Both the position numbers and the translations under genes were made by a program. A model generated the notes under the pieces. That model ran no database searches. It was not told the origin of the DNA and worked only from the letters and a program-made list of their open reading frames with translations. Shown here piece after piece: positions 1 to 5,777 of a stretch of DNA of 10,137 bases. Numbering within the stretch: the stretch's first letter is position 1; each line of letters begins with the position of its first letter. Source of the stretch: an uncultured Flavobacteriaceae bacterium (GTDB lineage Bacteria > Bacteroidota > Bacteroidia > Flavobacteriales > Flavobacteriaceae); NCBI GenBank assembly GCA_938018045.1, contig CALIIP010000168.1:1-10137 (forward strand), read 5' to 3'.

Positions 1-83
1 CGATAAGCGTAACCTCAAAATTCCATCTATAAAATAACATTAAACTACATTCAAAAATTAACCGCTATCTCATTTAATATCAA

Positions 84-91
84 TAGATTTG
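84..91 (+). promoter_or_regulatory. Bacteroidota -7 promoter element before the J-domain/KTSC gene
   Basis: TAGATTTG matches the TAnnTTTG consensus of the Bacteroidota primary sigma factor. It ends 24 nt before the ATG at 116, which gives a plausible short leader. No TTG was seen at the expected -33 spacing. The match rests on six fixed bases, so it is moderate evidence only. Because it covers the TTG codon at 89, it argues against translation starting there. Confidence 0.5.
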
Positions 92-115
92 CACCTCAAT
101 TTGAAAAAGGTACAA

Positions 116-562
116 ATGAAAAGAGTAAACGAATACAAAAAGATGTTTAATGTTGATGGAGCAATCGATCTTAAAGAACTTAAAACTACGTATAGAGGCT
201 TAGTAAAAACTTGGCATCCAGATAAATTTCAAGATTTAGAGAAAAAGGAAGAAGCTGAAATTAAAAGTCAAGTTATTATTGATGGCTACCATTTTCTAGT
301 GAGTATCGCTCCGCAAACCAAAGAAAGTAACTTAGAAGAATATAATTCTGTTACCATTCAATCTCAAGTAGTAGATTACCACCATAAGAGCATGCTTTTA
401 GAAGTTACTTTTGCAGATGGTAATACCTATGAATATTTTGGAGTAAATCGCAAACTGTTTCTTAAGTTTTTGAATAGTAAATCAATCAGCAACTTCGGAA
501 AAAGAAATGTATTCAATTCATTCTTGTACAGAAAATCTAAGAAAGCGTCTGTAATGGCGTAA
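116..562 (+). CDS. Small protein with J-domain-like N-terminus and KTSC-like C-terminus
   Basis: The protein has 148 residues from the ATG at 116. An in-frame TTG at 89 lies inside the -7 promoter element and is rejected as the start. Residues about 1-60 look like the helical core of a DnaJ J-domain, with TWHPDKF carrying the HPD tripeptide at residues 34-36. That tripeptide is what J-proteins use to stimulate the ATPase of DnaK/Hsp70. Residues about 75-139 resemble the KTSC domain (named for its occurrence at the C-terminus of some lysyl-tRNA synthetases): a tyrosine-bearing strand, a stretch ending in FADGNTYEYFGV, then LFLKFLNSKSISNFG and a final FLY. There is no Gly/Phe linker, zinc finger or DnaJ C-terminal domain, so this is not a general DnaJ. 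No signal peptide or membrane segment is visible, so it is probably cytosolic. Its role and client are unknown. It lies 25 nt upstream of trmD, which seems to have its own promoter. Confidence 0.85.
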   Translation: MKRVNEYKKMFNVDGAIDLKELKTTYRGLVKTWHPDKFQDLEKKEEAEIKSQVIIDGYHFLVSIAPQTKESNLEEYNSVTIQSQVVDYHHKSMLLEVTFADGNTYEYFGVNRKLFLKFLNSKSISNFGKRNVFNSFLYRKSKKASVMA

Positions 563-575
563 CTTAGAAAAATAC

Positions 576-583
576 TATCTTTG
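576..583 (+). promoter_or_regulatory. -7 promoter element immediately before trmD
   Basis: TATCTTTG fits TAnnTTTG exactly. Only four bases (TAGT) separate it from the trmD ATG at 588. Transcription in this phylum normally starts a few bases after this box, so the mRNA would begin at or within a few bases of the start codon. No clear -33 TTG was found upstream, and read-through from the preceding gene remains possible. Confidence 0.5.
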
Positions 584-587
584 TAGT

Positions 588-1265
588 ATGCGAATAGATA
601 TCATAACTGTTTCACCAGAATTAATTAAAAGTCCGTTTGAACATTCCATCATAAAACGTGGAATTGACAAAGGTTTGGCTGAAGTGCATTTTCATGATTT
701 AAGAAAATACGCTCTTAATAAATATGGTAAAATTGACGATTATCAGTTTGGCGGAGGCGCAGGAATGGTCTTGATGATTGAGCCAATTGATACTTGCATA
801 TCAGAATTAAAAGCACAACGCGAGTATGATGAAGTTATTTATATGACTCCAGACGCAAAAACGTTGAACCAAAAAACTGCAAACACTTTATCACTTGCCG
901 AAAATATTATCATCCTTACAGGTCATTATAAAGGTGTTGATCAACGTGTGAGAGATAAATATATAACCAAAGAAATATCAATAGGAGATTATGTTTTGAG
1001 TGGTGGTGAATTGGCAGCTGCTGTCTTATGCGATTCAATTATTCGGTTAATTCCAGGAGTTATAGGTGATGAGCAATCTGCATTAACAGATTCTTTTCAA
1101 GACAATTTATTATCTCCACCAGTTTACACAAGACCAGCTGAATACAAAGGGATGAAAGTCCCTGAGATATTACTTTCAGGTAATTTTCCAAAGATTGATG
1201 AATGGCGTTCTGAAAAAGCAATGGAGCATACAGAAAATATCCGTCCAGACTTGTTGGAAGATTGA
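588..1265 (+). CDS. trmD: tRNA (guanine-N1-)-methyltransferase TrmD
   Basis: This cytosolic SPOUT-family enzyme transfers a methyl group from S-adenosylmethionine to N1 of G37 in tRNAs with a G at position 36, which prevents +1 frameshifting. The 225-residue protein starts with the family N-terminus (MRIDIITVSPEL), so the start is secure. Visible motifs are FGGGAGM at 54-60, the trefoil-knot cofactor segments TGHYKGVDQRV at 111-121 and IGDYVLSGGEL at 132-142, and the PPVYTRP segment at 177-183. The residues matching catalytic D169 and R154 of the E. coli enzyme are D168 (in TDSF) and R153. The C-terminal region is shorter than in E. coli (255 residues), as is common in Bacteroidota. rplS follows 134 nt downstream, echoing the rpsP-rimM-trmD-rplS operon of other bacteria, but here rplS has a separate promoter-like element. 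Confidence 0.97.
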   Translation: MRIDIITVSPELIKSPFEHSIIKRGIDKGLAEVHFHDLRKYALNKYGKIDDYQFGGGAGMVLMIEPIDTCISELKAQREYDEVIYMTPDAKTLNQKTANTLSLAENIIILTGHYKGVDQRVRDKYITKEISIGDYVLSGGELAAAVLCDSIIRLIPGVIGDEQSALTDSFQDNLLSPPVYTRPAEYKGMKVPEILLSGNFPKIDEWRSEKAMEHTENIRPDLLED

Positions 1266-1320
1266 AAATTGATGAAGAAAAAATAATTAAATTATCACAC
1301 TTCAATAAAAAATATTTTTA

Positions 1321-1328
1321 TACATTTG
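1321..1328 (+). promoter_or_regulatory. -7 promoter element of rplS
   Basis: TACATTTG matches TAnnTTTG in the trmD-rplS gap, 71 nt before the rplS ATG at 1400. Its position implies a leader of about 65 nt. No obvious -33 TTG is present. The preceding 50 bases are almost pure A/T. Confidence 0.55.
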
Positions 1329-1341
1329 CACACTCTAAAAA

Positions 1342-1369
1342 CAACCTCTGACGAGAATCGTGAATGTTG
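1342..1369 (+). promoter_or_regulatory. Possible structured leader of the rplS mRNA
   Basis: Between the promoter and the rplS start, CAAC (1342-1345) can pair with GTTG (1366-1369). Inside that, ACGA (1351-1354) pairs with TCGT (1358-1361) around a GAA loop. The result is a two-part stem with an internal loop. A 10-bp palindrome, TTTCTAGAAA, lies just downstream at 1371-1380. Ribosomal protein genes often carry leaders bound by their own product, so autoregulation by L19 is an inference. The stems are short and could be chance. Confidence 0.3.
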
Positions 1370-1399
1370 CTTTCTAGAAAATCAATAAAAAACAAAACA

Positions 1400-1753
1400 A
1401 TGGCAGATTTAGTAAAGTTCGTTCAAGACGAGTTTGTTACAAGAAAAGATTTTCCTGATTTTTCAGCAGGAGATACAATCACTGTTTATTTCGAAATTAA
1501 AGAGGGAGATAAAACACGTACACAGTTCTTTAGAGGTGTTGTAATTCAACGTAAAGGTTCTGGTAGTTCAGAAACTTTCACTATCAGAAAAATGTCTGGT
1601 ACAGTTGGAGTTGAACGTATATTCCCAGTAAACTTACCAGCAATTCAAAAAATTGAAATCAATAAAGCCGGACAAGTAAGAAGAGCACGTATCTATTACT
1701 TTAGAGGTCTTACAGGTAAAAAAGCAAGAATCAAAGAAGTTAGAAGAAAATAA
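1400..1753 (+). CDS. rplS: Ribosomal protein L19 (bL19)
   Basis: This is the structural protein of the 50S subunit located at the 30S-50S interface. The 117-residue protein begins MADLVKFVQDEFV at the ATG at 1400. An upstream in-frame ATG at 1364 would add 12 residues atypical of the family and sits inside the leader hairpin, so it is rejected. Family signatures are clear: FSAGDTITVYFEIKEGDKTR near residues 20-40, FFRGVVIQRKGSG, the ETFTIRKMSGTVGVERIFPVN segment, and the basic end with RARIYYFRGLTGKKARIKE. The length matches the usual 115-120 residues. The upstream A-rich stretch (AAAAAACAAAACA) stands in for a Shine-Dalgarno sequence, as expected in this phylum. The gene is followed directly by a strong terminator, so it ends the translation block. 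Confidence 0.97.
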   Translation: MADLVKFVQDEFVTRKDFPDFSAGDTITVYFEIKEGDKTRTQFFRGVVIQRKGSGSSETFTIRKMSGTVGVERIFPVNLPAIQKIEINKAGQVRRARIYYFRGLTGKKARIKEVRRK

Positions 1754-1771
1754 TTCTTCACTACAACTTAT

Positions 1772-1809
1772 AAAAAGTCCTAATTTGTTTATTCAAATTA
1801 GGACTTTTT
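1772..1809 (+). terminator. Intrinsic terminator after rplS
   Basis: A perfect 16-bp stem is formed by AAAAAGTCCTAATTTG (1772-1787) and CAAATTAGGACTTTTT (1794-1809) around a 6-nt loop. It starts 18 nt after the rplS stop. Both arms end in A5/T5, so it could also stop transcription arriving from the right. Confidence 0.93.
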
Positions 1810-1871
1810 CGTTATTAACAATTGTTTAAAACTTCGGTTTATATCTTGTTGAAAACTAGGATGTTATTTTT

Positions 1872-1903
1872 TTGGAAAATTATTACAAGTTCATTTATCT
1901 TTG
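1872..1903 (+). promoter_or_regulatory. Promoter with -33 and -7 elements, no gene downstream
   Basis: TTG at 1872-1874 and TATCTTTG at 1896-1903 are separated by 21 bases, within the range reported for Bacteroidota promoters. It is the only TAnnTTTG match in this window for which I also found a well-placed -33 TTG. It points into a region with no convincing coding sequence that ends at the terminator at 2286-2324. Confidence 0.5.
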
Positions 1904-1943
1904 TATAAGAAATAAGAGCGGAATTTATTCCAACATTATTTTT

Positions 1944-1959
1944 AATGTTCATGAACATT
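1944..1959. repeat. 16-bp perfect palindrome
   Basis: AATGTTCATGAACATT is its own reverse complement. It starts 41 nt after the -7 box ending at 1903. An extra AACATT at 1932-1937 could pair with the left half instead, giving two alternative hairpins. It could be an operator for a dimeric regulator or an RNA hairpin. Confidence 0.6.
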
Positions 1960-2285
1960 CATTTTTCAAATTTACTAGAAGTATAATCTACAAAGTATTT
2001 AGCATACAAAAAGAATATATGAATTTGAAAAATACAGTTAAAAGAACTGCTTAAAACGAGTAAACTTTAAGGTTACAACAAAGTTTTAGCAATTATTTTG
2101 ACGGAGAAGATAACTAGTAAGAAGTTGTTTAGAGAAAATCAACATTGAAGTAGTAATTAAAAAAGACTTAAAGAAGTTTTGCAAAAAATGGAAATAAGAA
2201 ACTAAGTAATTATGAAAGTAGATAGAAAAATTCAACAAGTGGTGATATAACTATTATTACAGTTTATTAGAAATTGACTCCAGCA

Positions 2286-2324
2286 AAAAGCCATAATACT
2301 CGAGCAATCGTTATTATGGCTTTT
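2286..2324 (+). terminator. Intrinsic terminator upstream of icd
   Basis: A 13-bp stem is formed by AAAAGCCATAATA (2286-2298) and TATTATGGCTTTT (2312-2324). The apical part folds further into CGA-GCAA-TCG, a GNRA-type tetraloop. It is followed by GTTTTT. No protein gene ends nearby (the previous stop is at 1753), so it must terminate another transcript. Confidence 0.88.
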
Positions 2325-2345
2325 GTTTTTATATGCTTTAACTTT

Positions 2346-2357
2346 CAATCTAGATTG
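2346..2357. repeat. 12-bp perfect palindrome upstream of the icd promoter
   Basis: CAATCTAGATTG is perfectly self-complementary. It lies about 65 bp upstream of the icd -7 element. It could be a regulator binding site, but at this AT content a single short palindrome is weak evidence. Confidence 0.3.
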
Positions 2358-2421
2358 CCATTTTAGCAAAAAAACACTTAATTAATAGCAATTAACCACT
2401 TATAATTTCACTAATAATGTG

Positions 2422-2429
2422 TAAATTTG
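2422..2429 (+). promoter_or_regulatory. -7 promoter element of icd
   Basis: TAAATTTG matches TAnnTTTG and ends 25 nt before the icd ATG, implying a leader of about 20 nt. No clear -33 TTG was seen. Because the preceding terminator lies upstream, icd should be transcribed from here. Confidence 0.6.
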
Positions 2430-2454
2430 CTTCCAGCCAAAAAATCATTACAAA

Positions 2455-4680
2455 ATGACAAAAAAATCAAATATAACATACACTTTTACTGATGAAGCAC
2501 CTGCTTTAGCAACACATTCTTGGTTGCCAATAGTAAAAGCGTATACAAAGTCTGCTAATATTACAGTTGAAACAAAAAATATTTCGCTAGCTGCAAGAAT
2601 CTTAGCAAACTTTCCAGAAAATTTAACAGAAAGTCAAAAAGAAAGTGATGCATTAGCAGAATTAGGCGTTCTAGCAAAAAGTCCGGATGCAAATATCATC
2701 AAACTTCCAAATATTAGTGCTTCTTTACCACAATTAAAAGCAACCATTGCTGAATTACAATCAGATGGTTTTGATATTCCAAGTTATCCAGAAGAATTTA
2801 AAACGGATGAGGAAAAAGAATTAAAAGCACGTTTTTCAAAAGTAATGGGATCTGCTGTAAATCCTGTATTAAGAGAAGGTAATTCTGATCGTAGAGCACC
2901 AAAACCTGTAAAAAATTATGCACGGAAAAATCCACACTCTATGGGTAAATGGAGTGCAGATTCTAAAACACATGTTGCAACAATGGGAAATGGTGATTTC
3001 TTTTCAAACGAGAAATCTGTTACCACTCCTAATGCAACTACTGCAAAAATTGAGCATATCGCTAATGACGGTACAAAAACACTATTAAAAGACAATTTAA
3101 CATTGTTAGAAGGTGAAATTATTGATGCAACACTAATGAGTAAAAAAGCGTTGATTTCATTTATCGAAAAAGAAATAGCTGACGCAAAAGCAAAAGGAAT
3201 CTTGTTTTCATTGCACATGAAAGCAACAATGATGAAAGTTTCTGATCCAATTATATTTGGTCATGTTGTGAAAATATTCTTCAAAGATGTTTTTGAAAAG
3301 CATGGAGCAATCTTAAGTGAAGTTGGTGTAAACGTAAATAATGGATTAGGAAATTTATTAAACCAAATCAAAGATTTACCAAACGACAAAAAAGCAGAAA
3401 TTGAGGCTGATATTCAAAAATGTATAGAAAATGGTCCTGCACTTGCAATGGTAGATTCTGATAAAGGAATCACAAACTTGCACGTACCAAGTGATGTAAT
3501 CATTGACGCATCAATGCCTGCAATGATTCGTACTTCTGGTCAAATGTGGAATAGTGACGGAAAGCAACAAGATACAAAAGCAGTAATTCCTGATAGTTCA
3601 TATGCTGGAATTTATCAAGCAACAATAGATTTTTGTAAGAAAAACGGTGCGTTTGACCCTACAACAATGGGATCTGTATCAAATGTTGGATTGATGGCAC
3701 AAAAGGCTGAAGAATATGGATCGCACGACAAAACATTTGAAATTTCTTCTGATGGTATTGTACGTGTAACTGATCTAAATAACAATACTTTAACTGAGCA
3801 TAATGTTGAGGAAGGTGATATTTGGAGAATGTGTCAAGCAAAAGATTTACCAATTCAAGATTGGGTAAAACTTGCTGTAAATAGAGCAAAGGCATCAAAT
3901 ACTCCTGCAGTTTTTTGGCTAGATAAAAATAGAGCACATGATGCAGAGTTAATCAAAAAAGTAAACACATACTTACCAACACACGATACAAATGGTTTGG
4001 ATATCAGAATTTTATCACCAGAAGAGGCTACGCAATTTTCATTAGATAGAATCATAGAAGGAAAAGACACGATTTCAGTTACAGGAAATGTACTTAGAGA
4101 TTACAACACAGACCTCTTCCCTATTTTAGAATTAGGAACTAGCGCAAAGATGCTTTCTATAGTACCATTAATGAATGGCGGCGGATTGTTTGAAACTGGT
4201 GCTGGAGGATCTGCTCCAAAACATGTTCAGCAATTTGTTAAAGAAAATCATTTACGTTGGGATTCATTAGGTGAGTTTTTAGCCTTAGCTGTATCATTAG
4301 AACATTTGGCAGAAAAAAATGACAATAAAAAAGCACAATTATTGGCTGATGCTTTGGATATGGCAACCATAAAATTATTGGATACAGGTAAATCTCCTTC
4401 TCGTAAGGTTAATGAATTAGACAATAGAGGAAGTCATTTTTATTTAGCGCTTTATTGGGCTGAAGAATTGGCTAGTCAAAATGAAGATTCAGATTTAGAA
4501 AACGAATTCTCAAAAGTAGCTCAGGAATTGAAAAAAAATGAAGCGAAAATTGTTGATGAATTAATAAGTATTCAAGGAAAATCTGTTGATATGGAAGGTT
4601 ATTATTCTCCAAGTTTTGACAAAGTTGATATTGCCATGCGACCAAGTAAAACTTTAAATAATATAATTGACAGTCTATAA
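2455..4680 (+). CDS. icd: Isocitrate dehydrogenase, NADP-dependent, monomeric type
   Basis: This cytosolic TCA-cycle enzyme oxidises and decarboxylates isocitrate to 2-oxoglutarate, making NADPH. At 741 residues it is the large monomeric type, not the ~400-residue dimeric one. The substrate-binding block at 132-160 (GSAVNPVLREGNSDRRAPK then NYARKNP) is intact. Residues aligning with those reported to bind substrate, metal or NADP in the Azotobacter vinelandii enzyme (numbers here one higher) are S133, R140, R146, K256 (in LHMKATMMK), D351 (in IIDASMPAM), Y421, R548 and D549 (in VLRDYNTD), H590, R601 and R650. The signature GGLFETGAGGSAPKHVQQF is at 577-595. The start is supported by the family N-terminus (ITYTFTDEAPALATHSWLP). 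The gene is monocistronic, with its own promoter and terminator, and is complete with no missing key residue. Confidence 0.97.
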   Translation: MTKKSNITYTFTDEAPALATHSWLPIVKAYTKSANITVETKNISLAARILANFPENLTESQKESDALAELGVLAKSPDANIIKLPNISASLPQLKATIAELQSDGFDIPSYPEEFKTDEEKELKARFSKVMGSAVNPVLREGNSDRRAPKPVKNYARKNPHSMGKWSADSKTHVATMGNGDFFSNEKSVTTPNATTAKIEHIANDGTKTLLKDNLTLLEGEIIDATLMSKKALISFIEKEIADAKAKGILFSLHMKATMMKVSDPIIFGHVVKIFFKDVFEKHGAILSEVGVNVNNGLGNLLNQIKDLPNDKKAEIEADIQKCIENGPALAMVDSDKGITNLHVPSDVIIDASMPAMIRTSGQMWNSDGKQQDTKAVIPDSSYAGIYQATIDFCKKNGAFDPTTMGSVSNVGLMAQKAEEYGSHDKTFEISSDGIVRVTDLNNNTLTEHNVEEGDIWRMCQAKDLPIQDWVKLAVNRAKASNTPAVFWLDKNRAHDAELIKKVNTYLPTHDTNGLDIRILSPEEATQFSLDRIIEGKDTISVTGNVLRDYNTDLFPILELGTSAKMLSIVPLMNGGGLFETGAGGSAPKHVQQFVKENHLRWDSLGEFLALAVSLEHLAEKNDNKKAQLLADALDMATIKLLDTGKSPSRKVNELDNRGSHFYLALYWAEELASQNEDSDLENEFSKVAQELKKNEAKIVDELISIQGKSVDMEGYYSPSFDKVDIAMRPSKTLNNIIDSL

Positions 4681-4698
4681 TATCAGTATTAAGAAAAT

Positions 4699-4730
4699 AA
4701 AAAGCCTCAATAATTTATTGAGGCTTTTTT
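4699..4730 (+). terminator. Intrinsic terminator after icd
   Basis: AAAAAGCCTCAAT (4699-4711) pairs with ATTGAGGCTTTTT (4717-4729) around a short loop and is followed by T. It begins 18 nt after the icd stop. The murQ -7 element starts only 3 nt after it, so any murQ -33 region lies inside this hairpin. Confidence 0.93.
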
Positions 4731-4732
4731 AG

Positions 4733-4740
4733 TACATTTG
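4733..4740 (+). promoter_or_regulatory. -7 promoter element immediately before murQ
   Basis: TACATTTG matches TAnnTTTG, with four bases (AATT) to the ATG at 4745, the same spacing as at trmD. The upstream terminator should block transcription from icd, so this is the most obvious promoter for the murQ operon, and the mRNA would be leaderless or nearly so. Confidence 0.65.
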
Positions 4741-4744
4741 AATT

Positions 4745-5560
4745 ATGAGTTTTACCAAAACTACAGAGCAATCTTCTAATTACAATCATCTTGAAAAGAT
4801 GACTGTTAATGAATTATTAACGAATATAAACAATGAAGATAAAACGATTGCTAATGTAGTAGACAAAGTTATTCCTTCTATAGAAAAATTAGTAAATCAG
4901 ATAGTTGCAAAATTAGAAACTGGCGGAAGACTGTTCTATATTGGTGCAGGAACAAGCGGAAGACTTGGCGTTTTGGACGCTTCGGAATGCCCTCCAACAT
5001 TTGGTGTATCACATGATTTAGTTATTGGCTTAATCGCTGGCGGTGACGATGCAATTAGAAGAGCTGTTGAAAATGCTGAAGATTCTACAACTCAAGGTTG
5101 GAAAGATTTACAGAATAACAACATTACAAATAATGATGTTGTCATTGGAATTGCTGCTTCAGGAACGACTCCTTATGTGGTTTCTACGCTTCAAAAATGT
5201 AATGAAAACAATATTATTACAGGTTGCATTACAATGAATGAAGAAAGCCCTTTAGCTAAGACTGCTCAATTTCCAATTGTATGTGTTGTAGGTCCAGAAT
5301 TTGTTACTGGAAGTTCGAGAATGAAAGCCGGAACTGCGCAAAAACTGATTTTGAATATGATTTCTACCTCAACTATGATTCAACTAGGAAAGGTAAAAGG
5401 AAATAAAATGGTTGACATGCAATTATCTAATGATAAGTTAGTTAATCGCGGAACTCGTATGATTATGGAAGAGTTAAATATTGATGAAATCCAAGCAAAC
5501 AAATTACTGTTAAAGCACGGAAGTGTTAGAAATGCTGTAAATTATTATCATGGCAAATAA
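4745..5560 (+). CDS. murQ: N-acetylmuramic acid 6-phosphate etherase MurQ
   Basis: This cytosolic cell-wall recycling enzyme removes the lactyl ether of MurNAc-6-phosphate, giving GlcNAc-6-phosphate and D-lactate. The 271-residue protein is one SIS (sugar isomerase) domain. Clear motifs are GGRLFYIGAGTSGRLGVLDA from 60, SECPPTFG at 80-87, GIAASGTTPYV, and VTGSSRMKAGTAQKLILNM. The acid-base glutamates E83 and E114 of E. coli MurQ correspond to E81 and E112 (in NAED). The start MSFTKTTEQSSNYNHLEKM looks like the usual N-terminus of Bacteroidota MurQ, so it is secure. It is about 27 residues shorter at the C-terminus than E. coli MurQ (298). No anmK, nagZ or transporter is seen nearby. It heads a coupled three-gene operon, its stop overlapping the next start by 11 nt. 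Confidence 0.96.
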   Translation: MSFTKTTEQSSNYNHLEKMTVNELLTNINNEDKTIANVVDKVIPSIEKLVNQIVAKLETGGRLFYIGAGTSGRLGVLDASECPPTFGVSHDLVIGLIAGGDDAIRRAVENAEDSTTQGWKDLQNNNITNNDVVIGIAASGTTPYVVSTLQKCNENNIITGCITMNEESPLAKTAQFPIVCVVGPEFVTGSSRMKAGTAQKLILNMISTSTMIQLGKVKGNKMVDMQLSNDKLVNRGTRMIMEELNIDEIQANKLLLKHGSVRNAVNYYHGK

Positions 5561-5777
5561 AGACACAAATTATCTCTTAAAGGGAATGAAATACATGGGA
5601 ATTGCTATTCTCTTGATGTTTTTAGGTCCTGTACTAATTTCTATCGGCTTCAGGGCTGTAAATGATGGCATTTACCTTTGGCTTGTTCTAGGGATTATTA
5701 TTTCAGTAATTGCAATTGTACTTGCGTTCCTAGGAATAAAGAATATTTTAAAAGGTTTATTTACTGATAATGAATAG
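5550..5777 (+). CDS. Small two-helix membrane protein (DUF6095-like)
   Basis: This 75-residue inner-membrane protein has two hydrophobic segments, about residues 15-33 (YMGIAILLMFLGPVLISIG) and 42-67 (YLWLVLGIIISVIAIVLAFLG), with short polar ends and an acidic tail (TDNE). It resembles the small flavobacterial proteins annotated as DUF6095, though this is from memory of the pattern, not a search. No function is known. Its ATG lies within the last codons of murQ (11-nt overlap), and its own last codons overlap the next start by 8 nt, so all three proteins are probably made by coupled translation. The context suggests a link to the cell envelope but does not prove it. Confidence 0.85.
   Translation: MANKDTNYLLKGMKYMGIAILLMFLGPVLISIGFRAVNDGIYLWLVLGIIISVIAIVLAFLGIKNILKGLFTDNE

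Larger units (their letters stand above)
1904..2330 (+). ncRNA. Possible non-coding transcript between rplS and icd (unidentified)
   Basis: This part of the 700-bp gap between rplS and icd is bounded by a promoter (1872-1903) and a strong intrinsic terminator (2286-2324), giving a predicted RNA of about 410-420 nt. It contains only mini reading frames, for example 13 codons from 1945 and 12 codons from 2212, and no frame resembling a protein family. The + strand is purine-rich between about 2090 and 2240. Near the 5' end are a GGAA-TTTA-TTCC hairpin and a 16-bp palindrome (1944-1959). I looked for tmRNA, RNase P RNA and SRP RNA hallmarks and did not recognise any. Whether this is a regulatory RNA, an unrecognised housekeeping RNA such as a divergent 6S RNA, or relic sequence cannot be told here. 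Confidence 0.35.

Noticed and set aside
89..115. TTG start giving nine extra residues to the J-domain/KTSC protein
   Set aside because: The codon lies inside the -7 promoter element TAGATTTG (84-91), so it would not be in the mRNA. The ATG at 116 leads straight into the J-domain.
1364..1399. Upstream ATG extending L19 by 12 residues
   Set aside because: The extra residues do not match the family, whose N-terminus begins at the ATG at 1400, and they cover the leader hairpin.
1967..1974. Minus-strand TAAATTTG promoter match
   Set aside because: In DNA this AT-rich about one such match per 700 bp on both strands is expected by chance. The upstream TTTG is only 16 bases away, and no minus-strand gene follows.
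1872..2054. 60-codon frame starting with TTG between rplS and icd
   Set aside because: Its start overlaps the -33 element of the promoter and its first codons precede the predicted transcript start. The only internal ATG leaves 11 codons, and the sequence resembles no family.
1810..2454. tmRNA, RNase P RNA, SRP RNA, tRNA or CRISPR array in the long gene-free stretch
   Set aside because: No tRNA-like CCA end, T-loop GTTCGAATC-type sequence, RNase P core motifs or regularly spaced direct repeats were found.
2916..4070. Minus-strand frames of 71-100 codons inside icd
   Set aside because: They lie wholly within a well-conserved enzyme gene on the other strand, have no family resemblance and no promoter.
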